Origin: Anaerolineales bacterium UBA2395
GTDB lineage: Bacteria; Chloroflexota; Anaerolineae; Anaerolineales; Villigracilaceae
Length of the DNA stretch: 64,000 bases
NCBI GenBank assembly: GCA_002343775.1
Contig: DDSH01000022.1
Span: forward strand, 155,599-219,598
Reading direction: 5' to 3'
The notes below the pieces were generated by a model. The model ran no database searches, was not told the origin of the DNA, and worked only from the letters and a program-made list of their open reading frames with translations. Both the position numbers and the translations under genes were made by a program. This document shows positions 58,967 through 64,000 of the stretch, in pieces; within the stretch, counting starts at the first letter, position 1; the number at the start of each line of letters is the position of its first letter.

Positions 58967-59554
58967 TTAATCCACAGGCGCGGGTTTTCCCAATCCCACC
59001 GCGGTACGGAGCGGGTTCTCGTCATCCTCATCCCATAAACGCGAATTCGCTTCGATGTAATCCGTTTTGTTTTGCAGGTCTTTTTCATTGCGGATGATGT
59101 GTTCGTAGTAATTGCGCTGCCAGATCCCTGTTTCGTTTAATTCGCGCCCGATAAGACGGGTCACAGCCGCTTTGTATGTGCGTATTATGGTGGGTAAAGA
59201 GCCTTTGACGGGTTCCCCATATTTTTCGATATTGGCATCATCCGTATCGTCATGGTCCGTAGGGGCACGATATATCGTGCCCCTACGGATAACAATGATT
59301 CCATGCATATGATTCGGCATGATGACATACGCCCCCAATTCCACATGTGGAAAATGGTTTGGGATTTCGCGCCAACACGCGTCCGCGATTTGACCGCGTT
59401 GGTTCGATCTCATTTCTTTATTGACAATTTCCCCAAATAAAAACTCTCTCTGCCACGTCACAATGGTGACATAATACGCGCCTTCTTGTGAATAATCATA
59501 TCCCTTCAATCGAATGGATCGACGATGATGCCTCTGCGGGTCGAATTTGGTCAT
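58967..59554 (-). mobile_element. REP-associated tyrosine transposase (RAYT, Y1 family)
   Basis: A 195-residue HUH-type transposase. RHHRRSIRLKGYDYSQEGAY opens the protein, the metal-binding HxH is in YVIMPNHMHGIIVI and the catalytic Tyr lies in IWQRNYYEHIIRNEK. RAYTs mobilise REP palindromes as single strands. A perfect 34-base palindrome lies inside the gene (59256-59289), translated as part of the RRGTIYRAPTD segment, and related palindromes follow upstream of its start. The start at 59554 removes a longer frame running through the palindromes. Confidence 0.92.
59256..59289. repeat. Perfect 34-base REP palindrome inside the RAYT gene
   Basis: TCCGTAGGGGCACGATA and its exact complement meet without a loop. 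The core GTAGGGGC is shared with the palindromes at 38311 and 59581. Confidence 0.9.
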
Positions 59555-59580
59555 AGGCAAATTATAAATGGTGCAACCAC

Positions 59581-59670
59581 GTAGGGGCGGGGCAGCGTGC
59601 CCTTTGGGTATCTCCCCGCCCTGTTCATGATTGATGACATCAGCCTCGGGCACGGAGACCGTGCCCCTAC
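59581..59670. repeat. BIME-like compound REP element upstream of the RAYT gene
   Basis: GTAGGGGC (59581-59588) and GCCCCTAC (59663-59670) are the outer arms; GGGCACGG and CCGTGCCC (59648-59666) form a perfect inner hairpin, and GGGGCAGCGTGCCC lies on the left side. Two REPs in inverted orientation are the usual substrate form of RAYTs. Confidence 0.8.
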
Positions 59671-59686
59671 ATTCCCTTACCTCAAT

Positions 59687-59717
59687 TCAAAAACACTGGG
59701 ACATTCATCCCAGTGTT
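59687..59717 (-). terminator. Terminator of the DpnI-like operon
   Basis: AACACTGGG (59692-59700) pairs perfectly with CCCAGTGTT (59709-59717); on the minus strand it is followed by five T. Confidence 0.82.
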
Positions 59718-59723
59718 CTCGCG

Positions 59724-59888
59724 TTACTCCGAAACACTCGTGTTGAGCAAGTTTGCAATCTTCTCTGCTCGTTCTTTTGCATCTTCTCGCTCGTCATATT
59801 CCGAGCAAACGCAGATTTCACGCTTTTCCGTCTGGTCAATAACCACAAATGTATTTCCATCAAATTGGCTGACAACATATCTCTGCAT
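59724..59888 (-). CDS. 54-residue acidic protein coupled to the DpnI-like gene
   Basis: A short frame starting MQRYVVSQFDGNTFVVIDQ and ending with a charged helix (EREDAKERAEKIANLLN). It has two Cys in ICVCSEYDE. GGGAG stands directly before the ATG, which comes three bases after the stop of the DpnI-like gene, and a terminator follows its stop, so it is very likely translated with the nuclease. No family recognised; it could regulate or assist the nuclease. Confidence 0.75.
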   Translation of the reverse strand: MQRYVVSQFDGNTFVVIDQTEKREICVCSEYDEREDAKERAEKIANLLNTSVSE

Positions 59889-59891
59889 GAC

Positions 59892-60668
59892 TTATCTCCC
59901 TTTGAGTTTCATCCTATATTGACCACGTCCAACAAAATCAAGGATGCCTTTATCCCGTAAAAACTGTAATTGTTGACGAATCTTTGCTTTTACATTGTTA
60001 TTAGTCGGGTGCTTGGTTTTCAAATAGCCTTCAAAAGCATAAACATCGTCCAGAGAAAACTCATCTCTTTTGATTTTCTCAACACACATCAGAACATCCA
60101 AAAGCCAGCCTTTTGATTCAATGTTCTGAGCCGTTTTTACAAAATCAGTCTTACTCCATCTTTCAAGCACTTCGTCTTTGCTTTTGCGGACGCCGTTTTG
60201 GACGAAGAAGATTTTCCCAATTTCAGGGATATTGCTCACGTCAATATTGCAGCCGACCCAGCCAGCCCGTCTCGCGGTGGGACTCAGCGCCTTGCGCTTC
60301 TCAATGATCGCAGGGACAAAGAAGTACTTCGGGATGGTCAGGAAGTTCCGCACCTCCAGCGTGGACTTGTCGTAGGTGAGAAAAAAGAAATTCGGGTTGT
60401 TGTCTGCTTGCAGACGTTGAATCATGGTCGAGTATGCCCCGTCCACGATTTTCTTGCCCATTGCCCCGCTTTTTGATTTCAATTCGTATTCTTCCGAACA
60501 GCGACCGCAATAAAAATCAGCGACGGGAGCATTATTCTCGAAGCGACTTAACCCACCACCGCAATTCGGACAAAACGCAGACCGATTTACCCACCCTTCC
60601 GTCATTACGCGGATTTTTTGGGTTGGGCTTGAATAAGCAGCAAAAGGAAATTGAGCAAGTTTAATCAC
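59892..60668 (-). CDS. DpnI-like methyl-directed restriction endonuclease
   Basis: A 258-residue protein closely resembling DpnI along its length. The N-terminal PD-(D/E)xK domain has zinc Cys pairs (AFCPNCGGGLSRFENN, DFYCGRCSEEY), catalytic residues in VADFYC and EYELKSKSG, then VDGAYSTMIQRLQADNNPNF and the methyl-adenine-pocket region ARRAGWVGCNID. The C-terminal winged helix ends RQQLQFLRDKGILDFVGRGQ. DpnI cuts GATC only when adenine is methylated, so the host should lack Dam-type methylation. Start codon is GTG at 60668. Richer in AT than genes before 59 kb. Confidence 0.94.
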   Translation of the reverse strand: MIKLAQFPFAAYSSPTQKIRVMTEGWVNRSAFCPNCGGGLSRFENNAPVADFYCGRCSEEYELKSKSGAMGKKIVDGAYSTMIQRLQADNNPNFFFLTYDKSTLEVRNFLTIPKYFFVPAIIEKRKALSPTARRAGWVGCNIDVSNIPEIGKIFFVQNGVRKSKDEVLERWSKTDFVKTAQNIESKGWLLDVLMCVEKIKRDEFSLDDVYAFEGYLKTKHPTNNNVKAKIRQQLQFLRDKGILDFVGRGQYRMKLKGR

Positions 60669-60778
60669 TACAACTCTTTTACATATTATAAAGGCTTTGC
60701 AAAAACATCAAACAAAATACTGTTGTAAAATAGCCTAGTAAACCTGCAAACAATTTGCATGTACAAGAGAGGCTAAGC

Positions 60779-62677
60779 ATGGAATCAAAACAAGTGCCTA
60801 CATTTGAACAATTTCACGATGAGTGGCTCAAAAGCATAACAGAAGGAAAGCCCAGTACTGTTCAACTCGGGAATCGCTTTTCGCAAAAATTATTAACTCA
60901 ATGGCTTGACCTAGACCAAGATGCTGATGGTATTGTATATTGCGATGGTAGTGGAGATGGTGGAATTGACCTTGCATTTTTATTTGAAGGTGACGCCGAT
61001 GATGAAATAGGTTCAGAAGCCCACACTTGGTATTTAGTCCAAAGCAAATATGGCAAAGCCTTTCAAGGTGAATCTACGTTGCTCAAAGAGGGCATGAAAG
61101 TTATTGAAACTCTAGACAATCAACAAAAACGCTTATCGTCATTAACTCAAGGTTTGATTGAGCAACTCAGTGCATTCAAAAGACGCGCATCTGAACGCGA
61201 CAAGATCATTCTAGTTTTCGCCACCGAAAATCCATTATCAAACTCTCAAGCAAGCGCTCTTAAGGGAGTTCGCGCAATGGGAAAGGATAGGTTAGGGTCT
61301 ATATTTGATGTTGAGTCTGTGTCGATAGACACTATTTACAGAAGGACTCTAGAAGATCAATCCGTTTCTTCTAAACAAATAAAAGTTCCATTAATCGCTA
61401 ACCTACCAAATGAGCCTAAGGATTCGGACAGTTTGTTGGTATGTTCTGTTTCTTTGATGAGTCTATATAAATTCTTAGAAGGTTATCAAGAAAAAACTGG
61501 TGACATAGATCAAATTTACGAAAAAAATGTTAGGAGATTTTTAGGCGGAAGAGGCAAGGTAAACTCTTCAATTCAAAAGACTCTGAAAGAGGCTCCAGAA
61601 CAATTTGGCTTTTACAACAACGGGATTACTCTCGTCGTAACAGATTTCAAATTAACTGACAACGCAATCAGATTGACAGATCCATATATTGTAAATGGCT
61701 GTCAAACAACACGTTCAATTTGGGACGTCTTTAGGCAACGAATCAAATCGGGCGGCACAGGAATTGACAGCGAATTTCAAACATGGCTAGATGGTGTTGA
61801 AAGAGGAATTGTTGTCACAAAAATTGTTAAGGTAGGTGAAAAAGGTGAAGAGTTACTGCAAAAAATAACTCGATTTACTAATAGCCAAAATGCGATTAAA
61901 GAAAAAGACTTTCTTGCTCTTGTTTCTGATTTCCAGATTTGGAAACAAGAGATGGATGAAAAATATGGAATTTTTCTCGAAATCCAAAGAGGCGGATGGG
62001 ATTCTCAAAAAGCCTATCAAAAGCAACACCCTGGTTATAAACAGTATACAATGTTCGCAAACGCATTCGATTTGCTTAAGGTTTATGGTGCTGGCTGGAT
62101 GAATGAAGCGGGGAGCGCATTTGGTAGGAACGCTGCATTTCTACCAAATGGCGCAGTATTCAAGAAAATTGTCAACAACGAAGAAGAAAAAGAAGCGTTT
62201 GACGCAGAAGATTTATATGCAGCGTATCAACTCGAAATGGCAGCAGATAAATTTGAATTTGGACGATCAGGTAAAAGTACTCGAAAACTCACCAGACACT
62301 TATTTTATAACATTGTGTTAGAACTACTGAAATCCCTGATGTTGCTTTCAAGCCTACCATCATCCCGAAAAGATTTAACTAGAGGGATAAACAAATTATT
62401 TAAAAAGGACTTGCAGGAAAACTTACTAGAAACGGCGCTTTTAGCAGTGGATGAATACTTAACTCCAGGTACCTACAATTCGATATTTGAAGAACCTGTT
62501 TTCAAAGAAATGAACAGTAACTTGAACGGATACCTAAAATCAGACCAAATAGGAAAAGGTGATATTTTCAAACGTTTGGTTGCTGACCATGCACGTCTTC
62601 TAAACAGATCTCAAAACAAAGGTGAAGAGTCATATAAAGAGCAAATTGAAAAAATCATTAAGGAGCAAATTGATTAA
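60779..62677 (+). CDS. AIPR-family anti-phage protein with nuclease-like N-terminus
   Basis: A 632-residue protein. The middle matches the AIPR (abortive infection phage resistance) family: NVRRFLGGRGKVNSSIQKTL, FGFYNNGITLVVTDFKL and YIVNGCQTTRSIWDVF. The first 110 residues contain DGSGDGGIDLAFLF and WYLVQSKYGKAF, which look like the D...QxK core of a PD-(D/E)xK nuclease. AGAGAGG precedes the ATG at 60779. Divergent from the DpnI-like gene with a 110-base shared control region. The gene is distinctly AT-rich, suggesting transfer. Likely acts in phage defence. Confidence 0.9.
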   Translation: MESKQVPTFEQFHDEWLKSITEGKPSTVQLGNRFSQKLLTQWLDLDQDADGIVYCDGSGDGGIDLAFLFEGDADDEIGSEAHTWYLVQSKYGKAFQGESTLLKEGMKVIETLDNQQKRLSSLTQGLIEQLSAFKRRASERDKIILVFATENPLSNSQASALKGVRAMGKDRLGSIFDVESVSIDTIYRRTLEDQSVSSKQIKVPLIANLPNEPKDSDSLLVCSVSLMSLYKFLEGYQEKTGDIDQIYEKNVRRFLGGRGKVNSSIQKTLKEAPEQFGFYNNGITLVVTDFKLTDNAIRLTDPYIVNGCQTTRSIWDVFRQRIKSGGTGIDSEFQTWLDGVERGIVVTKIVKVGEKGEELLQKITRFTNSQNAIKEKDFLALVSDFQIWKQEMDEKYGIFLEIQRGGWDSQKAYQKQHPGYKQYTMFANAFDLLKVYGAGWMNEAGSAFGRNAAFLPNGAVFKKIVNNEEEKEAFDAEDLYAAYQLEMAADKFEFGRSGKSTRKLTRHLFYNIVLELLKSLMLLSSLPSSRKDLTRGINKLFKKDLQENLLETALLAVDEYLTPGTYNSIFEEPVFKEMNSNLNGYLKSDQIGKGDIFKRLVADHARLLNRSQNKGEESYKEQIEKIIKEQID

Positions 62678-62712
62678 CAAAAGAGGGTGATTAGTAATCA
62701 CCCTCTTTTGTT
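62678..62712 (+). terminator. Terminator of the AIPR gene
   Basis: A perfect 15-pair stem (arms 62678-62692 and 62696-62710) with a three-base loop and T-rich flanks, starting right after the stop codon. It can also serve transcripts arriving on the minus strand. Confidence 0.9.
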
Positions 62713-62775
62713 TCGTCATCTTTCAAATCTATCTTATCAGGTAAACCTTTTGGGAGCACAGCAAGACCTAAAACA

Positions 62776-62934
62776 TCAACAACTGAAAATCTCTTTTCCA
62801 GCCAATTGGAAAAAACCAATAGTTTTCCACGAGTAAATCACACCGTCAATACTTTTGGCAAACTTTTCTGCTTCTTGGGCATCCTCAAGTTGAAAGAACT
62901 CAAATTCAAAAGCACCATCAAGAGAGATTTTCAT
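62776..62934 (-). CDS. 52-residue hypothetical protein
   Basis: Starts MKISLDGAFEFEFFQLEDAQ and ends GKEIFSC. GGAAGG lies upstream of its ATG, which overlaps the end of the zinc-finger-like gene by 17 bases, so coupling is likely. The frame ends near a T-run; a sequencing slip there would change the C-terminus. No family recognised. Confidence 0.5.
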   Translation of the reverse strand: MKISLDGAFEFEFFQLEDAQEAEKFAKSIDGVIYSWKTIGFFQLAGKEIFSC

Positions 62935-63154
62935 TAATCGCCTTCCACTGTTCTAATGGCGTCAAATATTCCTGTCCCAAAACACGGACACTATGCCAGC
63001 AATCATCACACAGTTCGAGCAAATCTGTCGAGCCTTCTTCCCAACAGACTTTTTTGTGGCAGCGTTCACACTCCCAAAGTTCGCCTTTGCAGGAAGTGTG
63101 ATTCTTACTTTCACAACCGACAATCCTATTGCCTTTCCACTTCGTCTTTGTCAT
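62918..63154 (-). CDS. Small Cys-rich zinc-binding-like protein
   Basis: A 78-residue protein with Cys pairs in ECERCHKKVCWEEG and ELCDDCWHS plus two earlier Cys, fitting one or two zinc sites. GGAG lies nine bases before the ATG. Nothing in it points to an enzyme. AT-rich like the neighbouring defence genes; could be a small DNA- or protein-binding accessory. Confidence 0.65.
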   Translation of the reverse strand: MTKTKWKGNRIVGCESKNHTSCKGELWECERCHKKVCWEEGSTDLLELCDDCWHSVRVLGQEYLTPLEQWKAINENLS

Positions 63155-63438
63155 AAATCAAACTCCGTGTTTTCGGCGTTTATCCGCGTCCCAACAACCT
63201 ACCCACCTCCCTCCCCGTCTTACAACAGGACAGGCAAGGCAAAACCGGGCATTTTCTCCTCGGTCACCCTCTTACTATGGTCTTACCATCCTCTTACCAC
63301 CCTCTTACTACATTAAAATCGGCTTCCAGCCTCCCTCCGTCAGCCTATATCCATCCTTCATCCATCCTATATCCATCCTATATCGTCTCTCATTTTCAAA
63401 GAATTGGCTAAAAATAGGCAATTTGCCCGTTTTCAGGG
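63155..63438. other. Gap with short degenerate direct repeats, no gene seen
   Basis: This 284-base stretch holds four CTCTTACYA-type units around 63265-63312 and three CCATCCTATAT-type units around 63350-63385. They are too short and uneven for a CRISPR array. No reading frame with a ribosome site was found. Confidence 0.5.
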
Positions 63439-64000
63439 CTAAAAACCCAATTCTTTGGCAATCTCCTCACTGCTCCGCTTGCCCTTCCCGCCACCCATCT
63501 CCTTCCAAAACGCCTCATCATAGCGGCGTGAGCGCACAGGCAGCGGCATCGGCACGCCCCAACCGAGCAGCAGCACCTCTTCCTTTGGCTGCAAACGCGC
63601 CAGCATCCCGCGCAGCGAGTCGCGCCCTGAAAGACCCGAAAGTACCGCCTGAATATCCAGGTCATCGCCCAGCCAGCCGCTGATGCGCGTGCCCAACTGA
63701 CTCATCACCTCATCATAGATCTGCGACGGACGCTGGTCCACGATCAACAACGTCACATAATATTTGCGCAGCTCGCGCGCGATGGTCGCAAAGGTCGTCT
63801 GCGCCGCCATCTCGCGGTTGAGCAGTTTATGCGCCTCCTCCACCACAATGATCAACGGCTTCGGCTCTGCTTTGCCGTGCGTGCGGAACTCATTCGTCTT
63901 CTTCTCCCACGCCGCGCGGATTTTTCTCGTCAACAAATTCGACACCAGCAGATAATCCAAATCACTCTCATGCTCACCGAACGACAAGACCACATGCTTG
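63439..64000 (-). CDS. HerA/DUF87-type ATPase, N-terminus beyond the window
   Basis: The last 187 residues of a larger P-loop ATPase. The Walker B region with the second acidic residue is PLIIVVEEAHKLLN; LLIVDQRPSQIYDEVMSQLG and TRISGWLGDDLDIQAVLSGL follow, as in HerA/VirB4-like hexameric translocases. The Walker A lies outside the window. HerA-type ATPases work with NurA in DNA end processing or in defence systems; the flanking defence genes make either possible. Confidence 0.88.
   Translation of the reverse strand, partial: KHVVLSFGEHESDLDYLLVSNLLTRKIRAAWEKKTNEFRTHGKAEPKPLIIVVEEAHKLLNREMAAQTTFATIARELRKYYVTLLIVDQRPSQIYDEVMSQLGTRISGWLGDDLDIQAVLSGLSGRDSLRGMLARLQPKEEVLLLGWGVPMPLPVRSRRYDEAFWKEMGGGKGKRSSEEIAKELGF

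Noticed and set aside
63255..63390. Short CTCTTAC and CCATCCTATAT repeats
   Set aside because: Too short, unevenly spaced and without distinct spacers; not a CRISPR array.

Overview
The window looks like a chromosomal segment of a Chloroflexota bacterium, most likely class Anaerolineae. This is an inference from the mix of genes, moderate-to-high GC with an AT-rich island, dense four-base gene overlaps and short hairpin repeats between genes. No rRNA, tRNA or CRISPR array was seen, so the assignment rests on gene character only. Many genes carry a clear Shine-Dalgarno sequence, but at least six have a -10 box only a few bases upstream of the start codon and look leaderless.

Region 1 (1-22000, almost all minus strand) is an exopolysaccharide / O-antigen-type gene cluster. 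It runs from a chain-length regulator fused to a degenerate BY-kinase domain and an initiating sugar-phosphate transferase (19-21 kb). Next comes a WbpB/WbpE/WbpD-like trio for a diacetamido-type sugar and an O-antigen ligase. A CDP-glucose branch follows (cytidylyltransferase, 4,6-dehydratase, RmlC-like epimerase, DegT aminotransferase). The rest is a sulfotransferase, glycosyltransferases, a FemAB-like transferase, a Wzx-like flippase, an alkaline-phosphatase-superfamily enzyme and three sugar oxidoreductases, one fused to a TIM barrel. An OmpR-type response regulator sits at its upstream end.

Region 2 (22-31 kb, plus strand) holds a YfcC-type transporter and a compact histidine operon hisG-C-B-H-A-F-I-E followed by a HAD hydrolase. 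In front of hisG is an unannotated 30-codon leader peptide with five consecutive His codons, a strong sigma70-type promoter, a terminator and a matching antiterminator: a classical attenuator whose leader peptide appears to be translated from a nearly leaderless mRNA. The gaps between his genes hold two families of hairpin repeats.

Region 3 (31-50 kb) is mixed housekeeping and envelope functions: thioredoxin-VKOR fusion, ArsR regulator, triheme cytochrome, a DppB-DppC fused ABC permease without its partners, a family-4-like uracil-DNA glycosylase lacking the iron-sulfur cysteines, MiaB, AEC transporter, a metallopeptidase, acylphosphatase, RadC, a Cache-HAMP histidine kinase overlapping a Pro/Thr-repeat surface protein, an AAC(6')-like acetyltransferase, ferritin, PolX and a GT-C glycosyltransferase.

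Region 4 (50-64 kb) is rich in defence-type and mobile functions: a two-gene lysine-rich/GHKL-ATPase module, a DNA methyltransferase paired with a DHH-like protein, a REP-associated tyrosine transposase with its palindromes, a DpnI-like methyl-directed restriction endonuclease coupled to a 54-residue protein, an AIPR-family protein with a nuclease-like N-terminus, small zinc-finger-like ORFs and the end of a HerA/DUF87-type ATPase. Between these lie PRPP synthetase, a YdcZ transporter, a YhhN protein and an OsmC protein. The 59.7-63.2 kb stretch is visibly more AT-rich than the rest, suggesting recent acquisition.
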